A DNA stretch of 64,000 nucleotides from Ceratothoa steindachneri (Eukaryota; Arthropoda; Malacostraca; Isopoda; Cymothoidae). Positions 1-9,976 of this stretch are shown here, one piece after another (position 1 is the stretch's first letter; each line of letters opens with the position of its first letter). Under the pieces are notes generated by a model, which was given only the letters and a program-made list of their open reading frames with translations, had not been told where the DNA came from and did not search any database. The stretch is taken from NCBI GenBank assembly GCA_963969495.1, contig OZ018318.1, positions 176,006,294 to 176,070,293 of the forward strand, in the 5' to 3' direction. A program made the translations under genes and the position numbers.

Positions 1-650
1 GCGTCTTATTGTGCACACAGCAAATTAGGTGTCAGAATTAAATATCTAATTATGAAAGTTTGCTTTTTTTCCTTTGTTCTTTATTCATTTCTTTTTAACT
101 CGCTCAGAGATTTATTTTATATAATTTTTCTAAACTATAATTTGAATATTTTTTAAGTTTGGTTATAAAAAAGGAAGTTAATACAATAGCGAAAAAAATG
201 GGCATGAGAGAGAAGCTTCATGTTAGGACATATAGTGTTTGGTAAAAATATGAACAGTTTAATGTATGTTATCTACAACTATATTATTTTAATTATCCAT
301 TAATATACATACACTGAAACATGCACATCCACATCTTCATGTTAAAACTTGTTCGTGTCCTATTTACGTCAAGTTTGCCTGAGATGATTTGATATAAGGT
401 TTTTCTTCCTTCTGCGATCGGTTTATAATATTGTTAGATTTAGTTGCAAGGTCCTTGATCTTGGTACATTTGTGGATGCTGGAGAGGTGATATTAGATTG
501 GGTTTGGCAAAGATCAATTTAGTTAGGTCCCAATTACAAGATATTTTAGTAAACAAAATGGATGAACAACAAAACTGTACAAAGCTTATCAGGGCTAAAA
601 ACACAATCTGCTGATCAAAAGGTATTGTGCCCTCACTTACTCGTATTCTG
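1..650. other. Unassigned AT-rich DNA
   Basis: No open frame, RNA gene or repeat that I can recognise. Long A/T runs dominate. The satellite array begins just to the right, at about 660. Confidence 0.5.
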
Positions 651-659
651 ATTTATATC

Positions 660-2168
660 ATTACATACGACTTTTAAAACTTTCAATAATCCCTGGTCTA
701 GCTTTGGAAGGACGTTGGCAATTCTATAATTCGAAAGAGAATGTAAAACAAATTAAAAGTTTAAAATTTCGTTAGAATGAGCCAAATAGTTATAAAGTTA
801 TTGCCCCCAAAACATGATTTCCAAGCTCATTTTGAGAAAACGTTGGAAATTATATCAAACGAAAGAGAAAGTAAAAAAATTAGATTGGTTTCAACTTTTG
901 TTGGAGTGGGCCGAATAATTATGATGTTAAAACAACATAGTTATCATGAGTAAAATTAATAGGACTTTGGCTATTATACCATTTGAAAGTGAATGTACAT
1001 AAAACAAAATAAGGGTAAAAATTCGTTAGAATAGGCCGAAAAGTTATGATATTATTTTCACATAAATCCCCGTAACGTTGGGAAGACTTTGGCAATTATA
1101 TCATTTGAAATAAAATGTAAAACAATATAAGGGTTTCAAATGTCGTTAGTATCGGCCGAATAGTTATGATGTTATTGCAAAATAATTCGCAGGCAAAACT
1201 TGGGAGGACTTTGGCAATTATATCATTCGAAATAGAATGTAAAACAAATAGAAGTGTTTAAAGTTTTTTTAGAATGGGCCGAATAGTAATGATGTTATTG
1301 CCAAAAAAATATAATCCTTTTGGCTAACCTTGATATGAGTTTGGTAATTATATCATTTGAAAGAAAATCTAAAACAACATAAGCGATTAAAATTTCGTTA
1401 GAATATACCGAATAGTTATGATGTTATAGCTAAAGAAAATAATTTCCTGACAAACCTTCCGAAGACGTTGTGAATTATGTTCTTCGAAAGTGAATGTAAA
1501 AGAACATAGAAGTTTCAAATTTATTAGAATAGGCCAGAAAGTTATGATATTATTGCCAAATAATTCCCCTGGTAACCTAGGGAAAACTTTAGCAATTAAA
1601 GAATTCGAAATAAATGAAAAACAAACTGACAAAGTTTAGGAGGACTTTAGCAATTATATCATTCGAAAGAAATTGTCAAAAATCTTAGGGGATTTAATTT
1701 CATTTGAATGGTTTGAATAGCTATGATATTATTGAAAAAAATATATATATTTCCTTTGGAATAACCTTAGGAGGACTTTGGCAATTATATCATTGAAAAA
1801 AATGCAAAAAAACATAACTGTGTAAAATTTTGTCAGAATATGCCGAATAGTTATTATGTTATAGCCCTCCCAAAAACATTAATAACTAGGATTAGGACTT
1901 TGGCAATTATATAATTCGAAATAGAATGTAAAATAACGTAAGGGTTTTAAATTTTGTTAGAATAGGCCAAATAGTTAGGAGGTTATAGCCAAAACAGTAA
2001 TTTCAGGGTTAACCTTTGGAAGACTTTAGCAATTCTATCATTCGAAAAAAAATGGAAAACAACATAATCCTTTCAAATTTCGTTATAATCGACAGAATAG
2101 TTATGATGTCATTGCCAAAAAAAACAACAATTTCCTTGCTAACTTGAGAGGATATTGGTCACTATATC
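660..2168. repeat. Degenerate ~120-130 bp satellite, left part
   Basis: About a dozen diverged head-to-tail copies of one unit. The landmark motif ggactttggcaattatatc, followed by cattcgaaa and gaatgtaaaac, recurs near 706, 838, 963, 1084, 1206, 1336, 1466, 1643, 1771, 1889, 2018 and 2147. The second half of each unit carries a variant of gttagaataggccgaatag and atgatgttattgcc. Spacing is mostly 118-130 bp. A shortened unit lies near 1585-1643. The small predicted frames across it are not genes. The array is interrupted at 2169 by an LTR retrotransposon and resumes at 9977. Confidence 0.85.
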
Positions 2169-2649
2169 TGTGATAGAACGGGTTGAGGCCACGTAATTTC
2201 AACCACTATCAGATGTTATTTAAAACCACGATGCTACCCACGTGCATCTTCACCTTGAAGCAGAAGCGCCTTATCGCAGCCACCTGAGTCAATGTTTAAA
2301 CAAGGAGGTTAATCTTCCCCCGTCGCCCCATGCGCCGACCTCGCCAGATTGAGTTAGGCTTATGGGCAGATAAGTCATTGTTCTCAGGCTCGGCTGTGCA
2401 TTCCCTCGAAGCCCCCACTCCATTGTTCCCCCACGCCAAGGGGTGTCCCGACTATTTATTTGGAAACTTTACCACTAAGAGCAGATAAGAGATCCAGATT
2501 TTCTTCGCGAGACATCACTACGGTCCAGTCTTACCTTGTTCACCAAAGGGCCCTTGACTTCGAGATCCACCATCACTTGTCCAGAAGAAGGACAATATCC
2601 ATTGAGTGCCAAGGTTCAAGCCTTTGTGACGCCAAGTCTACAAGGCTTT

Positions 2650-2885
2650 CCCTGTTTTTGAGAAAGAGAACAACGTTAAAACAGCCATTGTTCGTTCGAG
2701 CCCGTTGACAAGAAACAGTTCTCACCCCGCATCCTTGTTGTTTCAGAAGAGAACAACATTAGAACAACCATTGTTCTCGAGCCCGTAGACAAGAGACGGT
2801 TCTCACCCACCCCTGTTGTTCAGAAGAGAACAACGTAGAACAGCCATTGTTCTTCAAGCCGTTCGTCAAGAAACGGTTCTCATTT
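2650..2885 (+). repeat. Three ~80-bp tandem units inside the E1 5' LTR
   Basis: Each unit carries gttgttcagaa(a)gagaacaac, then gaacagccattgttc, then agcccgt..acaagaaacggttctcaccc, ending in a C-rich run. ttgttc...gaacaa and gaaca...tgttc are short inverted repeats within the unit. The 3' LTR of this same element has four units, so copy number has changed since insertion or during reverse transcription. Confidence 0.85.
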
Positions 2886-3211
2886 CCCAAGACGCCAAGC
2901 CAGGATCATTAAATTCCCCCCTCCCCTTTCGCTTGAACTCGCCAGCGGACCGAAAATTCCTTCACATCGCCTTCCTCTGCAAAACAAGTATAATTAATTA
3001 CGTAAGCCGAACGTTACCTTTAAGTATTTAACCCTTTCGCCAACTCTATCCTGTGCTTTAAATGGTTTAGCAAACCATCTCATCCCTTTAATTTATAATT
3101 GTTTTACCTTTTTAAATCTCTTAATCCCCAGTTTACCTCGATTTCCCACGACCCTTTCCAATTCTCTGTTTATGTCAATATTTTCCGTTTTGTGTGTTGT
3201 TGATAGTTTTT

Positions 3212-3236
3212 ATTAATAAAACTCTATTTTATTAAT
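3212..3236 (+). promoter_or_regulatory. Polyadenylation signal inside an inverted repeat (LTR)
   Basis: attaataaaa (3212-3221) and ttttattaat (3227-3236) are exact reverse complements separated by ctcta, with AATAAA inside the left arm. The hairpin is also present in the E1 3' LTR near 9790 and the solo LTR near 11920. Slightly altered versions occur in both E2 LTR copies (near 46090 and 46915). It probably marks the R/U5 end of the transcript, by analogy with other LTR elements. Confidence 0.6.
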
Positions 3237-3394
3237 GATAGCAATATTATTATCCTTGAGCTCAGTTCCACGTCTTAAGCATATCGAAGATACATAATTT
3301 TAGCCAGCCTAGACATCCACGCACTCTAAAGATAATTATATAAGTTCCCTCAACGAATAGTTATATATGGTATATCGTCGAGAGTCCATTCTAC

Positions 3395-3398
<4 letters not shown>

Positions 3399-3478
<80 letters not shown>
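3399..3478. repeat. (TA)n microsatellite between 5' LTR and primer site
   Basis: About 80 bp of uninterrupted TA. It lies exactly between the last base of the LTR (CGACA) and the tactatttaaattt sequence preceding the primer site. The sister element E2 has a shorter TA tract at the same position. Confidence 0.95.
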
Positions 3479-3479
<1 letters not shown>

Positions 3480-3489
3480 TATTTAAATT

Positions 3490-3507
3490 TGGTGTCAGGT
3501 GTGGGGT
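3490..3507 (+). promoter_or_regulatory. Primer binding site, tRNA-Leu type
   Basis: tggtgtcaggtgtggggt reads like the reverse complement of a tRNA-Leu 3' end (TGG from CCA, then tgtcaggagtggga in the canonical form), with few mismatches. It should prime minus-strand DNA synthesis. Unusually, it starts ~90 bp beyond the LTR end. The tRNA assignment rests on memory of tRNA-Leu termini. Confidence 0.7.
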
Positions 3508-3819
3508 TAAACGCTATATCTTTGCAAACACTGGTCTCAGTCGAGTAAAGCATAGTGTTATTTGTTATAATAATAGAGTATAGTAGTTCATTTTTGTTTT
3601 AACGATTGCTATCCCTTTTTTAAAACTTAAGAAGCTGAAGTAGCTCAAGGAACTGTAAAATACTTTGTTTGTGGTTGATTTTAGTCAGTGGTTATTTCGA
3701 TCGAGAAACCCAGTACGAATAGGTCAGTGCTTATATTTTGGTAGGCTAATTCTCTAGAAGGCATAATTCTTGTTGCAAGGAATTTTAGTTGGTTGACTTT
3801 TGCGCCCCCAAGTGCAAAG

Positions 3820-4900
3820 ATGACTCAGTTTGAAATCTTTAAAGGGCAAGGAGAGTCCTTGGGAATTTCCTGAAAAGAATTAATTGAGTACGTTCAAGAG
3901 GAGCAAAGAACAGAAAGAGAAAAGTTAAGAGAAAGAGAAGAAAGAGAAAGAGAAATCCAACGAGAAGAAAGAGAAAGAGAAATCCAACGAGAAGAGGGAG
4001 AAAGAGAAATCCAACGAGAAGAAAGAGAAATAGAAATCCAACGAGAAGAGAAAGAAAGGTTGAGCTTCACCATTAGATTGAATTAGCTTGTGTTGAAGCA
4101 GAAATACAGTCATCCAGTTTAGGTTCTGAAGCTCCCCCCAATCTTTTACTAAAGCTCCCTAATTTCAAGGACGGAGAGGATTTCGGAGCATTTTTAGCCC
4201 ACTTTGAAAAGATCCTTGAAATCAATAACATGGGTCTGGAGGCTAAAGGTGTAGACAGATTACTTGCCTTGTTAAATTGTAAACTGCGCGAAATTTTTAT
4301 ATCTTTACCATCTCAATGTACAATTAACTACAGCACCTTAAAAGCTGAGTTATGGCCGCTCATAATATGACTCCCGATTTCTGCCAACAAGAATTTCGAG
4401 GAGGTCGTATTAAACCCGGACAGACAGTCTGTCAATTTGGATACATTCTTCAGAGGAATTTTAAATTGTGGTTAGAATCCTCAAAGGTTGATCCTAACTA
4501 CCTGTCCTTAACAGACTTCGTTTTGCGGGATCAATTTTTGGAGTCTCTGCCGACGGAGATCCGCGCATTCTTCAAGGGTCGTCGGTGCCAGACCTTTAAA
4601 GAATGTACCGAAGAAGCGGATGACTTTGCCGCAAGCCATAATTTATACCCAAAGGAGAATCGAACTTCTCACCAACCCTCAAACCAGGAAAGAAGGAAGG
4701 AGTCGCGCATCTTCCCAGGAAAGCTGATGAAGTTTCAAAGCACCGTAAAGCCCCAAAAATTCATTCCCCAAATCCAACAACGGGACTACAAACCTCCCGT
4801 TAAGATTTCTCATCCATCTCTCTTCCCGAAGCGACCCATCATATGCTTCACCTGTGGTGTAGAAAACCACATGAGCTGGAATTGCCCCCAAAATTCCTAG
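3820..4900 (+). pseudogene. gag: E1 gag (capsid/nucleocapsid polyprotein), broken
   Basis: Starts at an ATG encoding MTQFEIFKGQGES, the same start as in E2. A TGA at 3871-3873 interrupts the frame after 17 codons where E2 has GGA. Next comes an Arg/Glu-rich coiled-coil segment made of repeated EREIQREE-like blocks (about 3905-4060), then a capsid-like part (LLKLPNFKDGEDFGAF..., LAHFEKILEINN, FGYILQRNF, FVLRDQFLESLPTEIR). A CCHC zinc knuckle follows, with C-x2-C-x4-H-x4-C in ICFTCGVENHMSWNCPQNS (about 4843-4899). The knuckle is intact here. A frame slip lies just before 4352. By family knowledge it packages element RNA in cytoplasmic particles; this copy cannot make the full protein. Confidence 0.85.
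3905..4060 (+). repeat. Purine-rich coding minisatellite in gag
   Basis: Units of 24-27 bp containing gaaagagaaatccaacgaga are repeated about four times. They encode EREIQREE-like blocks, which predict a charged coiled coil. E2 has a shorter version at about 41495-41600. Confidence 0.8.
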
Positions 4901-5326
4901 GCTTAAAAGTGGACAAGCCCACCAAGTTCACTAGATTAATGCCACCTTGGCTTCACCGGTGGTGCAGACTTAAGCAGCAACTTCTCCCCCTCCGTCAGGG
5001 CACCAGGTAAATTTTATTTTTGATAAAAGTTTCCCGGGAACTTTGAAATTTGAGGAGGGCAGCGTGAACGGCTGCCGAGTATCGACTCTCGTCAGGGACA
5101 CAGGATGTACGTGTTTCATCATGTCCGACTCCTCCTCCCCCCAGTGGATCCTAACAAAGAAAAATTTGCGGTGGTACATGACTACCTTGGGCGGGCGAAC
5201 CGATTCCCCGTCGTTAGATGTTACCTGCAGTGTCAATATTATGATGGCTGGGCTGAAGTCATTTAAGCACCCATAAAATTCTGTTCTGTACTTATAGGAC
5301 AGAGCCCTTAAGTAAGCTTCGACCCT
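4901..5326 (+). pseudogene. E1 retropepsin-like protease region, broken
   Basis: After the zinc knuckle a segment reads QVNFIFDKSFPGTLKFEEG, then NGCRVSTLVRDTGCT. The aspartic protease triad Asp-Thr-Gly is intact at 5097-5105. The frame drifts afterwards and stops at 5276. Retropepsins release Gag and Pol products. The short distance to the integrase that follows shows nothing is missing between protease and integrase except small frameshifts. Confidence 0.75.
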
Positions 5327-6325
5327 GTGTCCCAAGCTGCCCTTACTCGAGGTCGAGCTAAGGAGGAAGCCCAGGAGTCCGTCCCCCTCAGAACCCCGAT
5401 ACCGCTCGAATTCTTGGAGATCCTTAACCAGGACTTTAGGACGGCACAAAAAGAGTGTGAAGCACTAACACCTTTATGGGATAAGGCCCAAAATCAGGAC
5501 ACGGAGAATGTCCGTGGACCCAAAGTCATCAGGTACCTGGAGGAAGGTGGCTTACTTTATCGATCCGCCGAGGACAGTAATAACGCTGTTACTACTGCCC
5601 TATGCCTTCCACGATCCCATGTCCCTATGGTGCTCAAAGTGGCTCATGACAGCATTTTTTCCGGTCATTTTAGTCACAATAAAACGCGCCAGCGCATTTT
5701 TAAATATTTTTATTGGTCGGGTGCTTCAGCTGACATCTTAAAGCATTGTCGACCGTGTGATTTGTGTCAGAAGACGTCCGCTAAGGGGCGGGTCAAACCT
5801 GCTCCCTTACAAAGGGGACCAGTCATTACTGAACCCTTCTCCAGAGTGGATATCGACCTGGTTGGCCCTATCCACCCCCCTTCGAGCAAAGGGCACAGCT
5901 ACATTTTCACCATGGTAGACTTTGCTACCCGTTTTCCCGAGGCTGTCCCCCTTCGCCGAATCGACAGTATTTCTTGCGCCGAGGCCCTTATTTCCATCTT
6001 TTCAAGGATAGGCGTCCCCAAGGAAATACTCTCCGAAAGAGGCCGACAATTCACCTCTGAGTTGATGGAGTACGTGGGGAAGCTGCTCATAGTAAAGCCC
6101 CTTTTTACCCCCCCTTTCCGGCCACAGACAAACGGGATGTGCGAGAAATTAAATGGAAATTTAAAATCCATTATTAAGAAGATCTGCGCCGAGCAGCCCC
6201 ACGAATGGCACCGATACCTCCCGGTCGCCCTATTCGCCTATCGGGAAATTCCCCACCGTACATTAGGCTTCGCCCCGTTTGAGCTCTTTATGGACGTAAT
6301 GTACGCGGGCCACTCAGTATTTTAA
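5327..6325 (+). pseudogene. E1 integrase, positioned upstream of RT
   Basis: A 332-codon open stretch. It contains the zinc-binding region (VAHDSIFSGHFSHNKT, then HCRPCDLCQKT) and the DDE core. First Asp in VDIDLVGPIHP is intact. The second position is in ILSERGRQFTS, where the usual Asp is Glu (GAA at 6035-6037). The final Glu in TNGMCEKLNGNLK is intact. The C-terminal part YLPVALFAYREIPHRTLGFAPFEL is typical of gypsy integrases. It inserts element DNA into the chromosome. In ordinary Ty3/gypsy elements it follows RNase H; here it sits between protease and reverse transcriptase. The frame breaks at 6325 and coding similarity continues in another frame. Confidence 0.9.
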
Positions 6326-6690
6326 AGGAGTTGTTAATTAAGCCCCAACTGGATCAAGAACTCCAGTCATCTTACGCCTATGTCTTGGACCTACGCCAGA
6401 GGCTCGAGAAATGCGCAAACATCACCTATAAAAATGCCGATGTCAATTTGGAGAATACAAAACCTATTTTGATGTCAGGTCCAGTGATCGTAAATTTAAG
6501 CCCGGGGATGAAGTACTCCTGCTCCTTCCCACAGCCAGTAATAAATCCCCGAGCCAATTGAAAGGTCCGTACTCGGTCCGCGAGGTACGAGGACCGGTAG
6601 ATTACCTCATTGCTACCCGAGCAAGCGATAAGCTCTATCACGTCAAATTATTGAAAAAATACCACCGGCGCGCCTATGGAGATACCTTCG
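6326..6690 (+). pseudogene. E1 integrase C-terminus with GPY/F module
   Basis: Continues the integrase after a frame break: LLIKPQLDQELQSSYAYVLD, then a lysine/proline-rich bridge (FKPGDEVLLLLP in a shifted frame). KGPYSVREVRGPVDYLI follows at about 6561, the GPY/F signature of gypsy integrase tails, then KLYHVKLLKKYHRR. No chromodomain is evident. The module confirms the Ty3/gypsy affinity of the integrase despite its position. Confidence 0.8.
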
Positions 6691-7560
6691 TAGCACTGGA
6701 CGAAACATCGGCGCTTGAAGAGGATTACCCCGCGGAGACCCTTAATGTAATCCAGACAGTGTGCATCCAACCTGATACCGATTACCCTCTTCCTTCTCTA
6801 CCAGGCAAGCGTTTTGAACCCTCTGACCTGGATATTGACGCGCAGCTGACACCACATCAAAAGAGTCAGCTACAATAACTATTATGTAAGTTCGACCACG
6901 TTATTTTTAGAGAAGCCTAGGTGCGCTACTAGTTTCGAGCATAATATCAAATTAAAAACCTTAGAACCCGTCCGTTCAAAACCCTCTTTCATACCGATTC
7001 ATTTACGCCAAGCCTTTAACGCCGAAGTTGATAATTTAATTAGTTTAGACATAATAGAACCTTCCACCTCAAGTTATTGTTCCCAATCGTCATGGTCAAG
7101 AAGCCTGATGGCTCTTATTGGATGTTCATCGACTTCCGGAAGTTAAATTGGGTAACTGTGTTTGATTTAGAGCCCATCCCTTTGGTAGACCAAAACATCC
7201 ACCTTTTTGAAAACGCCAAGTTCATCTCAGAACTCGATTTGTGCAAGGCGCATTATCAAATCCCCCTCCAGTACAAGGTGAAAGCATATACCGCCTTTGC
7301 AATGGAGAAAGGCCTTATGCAATTTAAGCGCCTTCCTTTTGGCCTCGTGACTGCTTGTAGCAACTATGACTGCTTCATGAGAAGGTTGAGGATGGACTTC
7401 CGAATGTATCCTTTTACTTCGATAATGTCTACGCCGCTACTCGCGAATGGAGTCACCATTTAACCACCCTATTAGCTCTCTTCGAGCGACTGCACGAAAA
7501 TAGCCTCACCATTGGCCCCAGCAAATGCCATTTTGCCCACGAAACCATAAAATACTTGGC
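6691..7560 (+). pseudogene. E1 reverse transcriptase, broken, YFDN
   Basis: A linker (LNVIQTVCIQPDTDYPLP; LTPHQKSQLQ) leads into RT palm and fingers motifs: VDNLISLDIIEPSTSSYC, IVMVKKPDGSYWMFIDFRKLN, LDLCKAHYQIPL, FKRLPFGLVTACSNYD. The catalytic box reads Tyr-Phe-Asp-Asn (7415-7426) where Tyr-x-Asp-Asp is expected. The second Asp has become Asn by one G-to-A change. Frameshifts lie near 6878, 7075 and 7390. It would copy element RNA into DNA. Confidence 0.88.
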
Positions 7561-8240
7561 TTTCAAAATAGGACAAAGCCAATTGGGCCCCCAAGAGGAT
7601 AAGATTAAGGCAATCGCCGACATGCCCCTTCCGATTACAAAGAAGCAATTAAGATCGTTTTTAGGATCAGCTTCGTACTATCGGCAATTTGTTCCGGATT
7701 TCGCTGCAATTTCGGCGCCCTTCAGCTCCCTTTTAAAAAAGAATTCACCCGATCGTCTACGTTGGAATGATGTCGCTGTTTCCCATTTTAATCAGCTCAA
7801 GAGTAAGCTCATTTCTGCCCCCATTTTAAAGTTGCCTAACCGGGAAAAATCCTTTGGGATTAAGATCGACGCGAGCAACGAGGGCATTGGAGGTTACTCC
7901 TTCAATACGAGGATGACGGAACGAGTCATCCAGTTGCATATGCAAGTCGCCAATTATTACCACGCGAAAAGAGATATGCCACTATAGAGGAGGAAGCTCT
8001 ATCAATTATCTGGGTTATAGACAAATTTAAAATGTACTTGATAGGGAAAGAATTTTAGATAGGAACCGACCACCGTCCGTTAGCATATATTCGGAATGTA
8101 CGACACTCCAACGGCCGAATTATGCGCTGGAGTTTACACTTGCAAGAGTATCAATTTAAAAAAATTATATAAAAAGTTCCGATAACCAGGTCGCTGACGC
8201 ACTGAGTAGGAATGCGTTACTGAATAGCGTAGAGTAATTA
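7556..8240 (+). pseudogene. E1 RT thumb and RNase H, broken
   Basis: KKQLRSFLGSASYYRQFVPD and FSSLLKKNSPDRLRW are the usual gypsy RT-to-RNase H connection. The RNase H start KSFGIKIDASNEGIGG keeps its first catalytic Asp. A frameshift follows at about 7890. Later pieces in other frames match E2: YATIEEEALSIIWVIDKFKM, TDHRPLAYIRNVRHS, VADALSRN (the last with a TGA inside). RNase H removes the RNA strand during reverse transcription. It ends the coding region. Confidence 0.85.
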
Positions 8241-8646
8241 TATTCGTAGGATTAGGATCTCCCTGTATGTATATACCGTCTTGTACGACTTAAATTAGAT
8301 TCTCTTGTAATATAATTAGTTAATGTATATGTCTGAATTTTGTAACGCTCAATGTCTATTTTTTTTGTATGTGTATATATTTGTACCCATTAAATTACGT
8401 ATAAATGATTTTGTCCCATATGTACTAATTTTTTATCATTTCATTGTTCCATGCCTTTTTTGGGGGGGGATTAAGTTTGTATTAAAGGTTATTTTCTCCA
8501 ATAATCAAAAGATAAAAATAATCCTATGTATTGAGGTAATACTAATTAGGTGCAGGAAGGTATGGTTGGTACAACAAAACGAGTTCCACACAATGGAGCT
8601 TTATCGTTGTCCCTTCTCTCTTTTTTTGAAGTGACAATTTCCTCCA
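8241..8646 (+). other. E1 3' untranslated region
   Basis: AT-rich, no coding similarity. Shared with E2 44611-45010. A poly-G run lies at about 8461-8469. Confidence 0.6.
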
Positions 8647-8657
8647 AAATGGAGGGG
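8647..8657 (+). promoter_or_regulatory. E1 polypurine tract
   Basis: aaatggagggg immediately precedes the 3' LTR start TGTGATAG. By family knowledge it primes plus-strand DNA synthesis. Confidence 0.75.
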
Positions 8658-9976
8658 TGTGATAGAACGGGTTGAGGCCGCGTAATTTCATTCACTATCA
8701 CATGTTATTTAAAACCACGATGCTACTCCCGTGCATCTTCGCTTTGAAGCCGGGGCGCCTTATCGCAGTAACCTGAGTCAATGTTCAAACAAGGAGGTCT
8801 ATCTTTCCCCGTTAGCCCCATGTGCCGACCTCGCCAGATTAGGTTAGGCTTATGGGCAGATAAGGCATTGTTCTCAGGCTCGGCTGTGCATTCCCTCGAA
8901 GCCCCCACTCCATTGTTCCCCCACGCCAAGGGGTGTCCCGACTATTTATTTGGAAACTTTACCACTAAGAGCAGATTAGAGATCTAGATTTTCTTGGCGA
9001 GACATCACTATGGTCCAGTCTCACCTTGTGCAACAAAGGGCTCTCAACCTCGAGATCCACACTTACTTCTCCAGAAGAAGGACAATATCCCTCGAGTGCC
9101 AAGGTTCAAGCCTTCGTGATGCCAAGTCCACAAGGCTTCCCCTGTTGTTCAGAAAGAGAACCTCGTTAGAACAGCCATTGTTCGTTCGAGCCCGTTGACA
9201 AGAAACGGTTCTCACCCCCCTTTCCCTTGTTGTTCAGAAGAGAACAACATTAGAAAGGCCATTGTTTGTTTTAGCCCGTTCGCCAAGAAACGGTTCTCAC
9301 CCGTCCCACTTGTTGTTCAGAAGAGAACAATATTAGAACAGCCATTGTTCTCAAGCCCGTAGACAAGAGACGGTTATCCCCCCCCCATCCTGTTGTTCAG
9401 AAGAGAACAACGTAGAGCAGCCATTGTTCTTCAAGCCGTTCGTCAAGAAACGGTTCTCATTTCCCAAGACGCAACGTCAGGATCATTTAATTCTTTCTCC
9501 CCCCCCCTCCGGCTGGAACTCTCCAGTGGACCTAAAATTTCTTGACGTCGCCTTCCTCTGCGCAACAAGTATAATTACGTAAGCCGAATGTTACCTTTAA
9601 AGTATTTAACCCTTTTGCCAACTCTATCCTGTGCTTTAAATGTTTTAGCAAACCATCTCATCCCTTTAATTTATAATTGTTTTACCTTTTTAAATCTCTT
9701 AATCCCTGGTTTAGCTCGATTTCCCACGACCCTTTCCAATTCTCTGTTTATGTCAATATTTTCCGTTTTGTGTGTTGTTGATAGTTTTTATTAATAAAAC
9801 TCTATTTTATTAATGATAGCAATATTATTATCCTTGAGCTCAGTTCCACTTCTTTAGCATATCGAAGATACATAATATCGGCCAGCCTAGACATCCACGC
9901 ACTCTAAAGATAATTAAATAAGTTCCCTGAACGAATAGTTATATATTTTATATCGTCGAGAGTCCATTGTACGACA
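8658..9976 (+). repeat. E1 3' LTR
   Basis: Same start and end as the 5' LTR, but with four tandem ~80-bp units (about 9140-9475) rather than three. Many single-base differences from the 5' copy show an old insertion. The satellite resumes directly after it. Confidence 0.9.

Larger units (their letters stand above)
2169..3398 (+). repeat. E1 5' LTR
   Basis: Starts TGTGATAGAACGG and ends CTACGACA. It matches 8658-9976, 10878-12101 and 45029-46257 over its length. It contains three ~80-bp tandem units (about 2650-2880), a possible TATA-like stretch near 2454, and an AATAAA signal at 3215 inside a short inverted repeat. The LTR is followed by (TA)n rather than directly by the primer site. Confidence 0.9.
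2169..9976 (+). mobile_element. E1: LTR retrotransposon, Ty3/gypsy-type domains with integrase before RT (Gmr1-like order)
   Basis: Two ~1.2-1.3 kb LTRs (2169-3398 and 8658-9976) begin TGTGATAGAACGG and end CTACGACA or GTACGACA. Between them, in order, lie a tRNA-Leu-type primer site, gag, protease, integrase with a GPY/F module, reverse transcriptase, RNase H and a polypurine tract. The flanks are satellite on both sides. Left flank atatc against right flank atata is a probable 5-bp target duplication with one change. The copy is dead: gag has an early stop, several frames are broken and catalytic residues are altered. Integrase upstream of reverse transcriptase is unusual for this superfamily and is typical, from memory, of the Gmr1 group. 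Confidence 0.9.

Noticed and set aside
3925..4113. Minus-strand Phe/Ser-rich frame
   Set aside because: Shadow of the purine-rich gag coiled-coil region, which is coding on the plus strand.
2650..9475. CRISPR-like array in the LTR repeats
   Set aside because: Units are contiguous diverged ~80-bp tandem repeats in a eukaryotic LTR, with no unique spacers and no cas genes.
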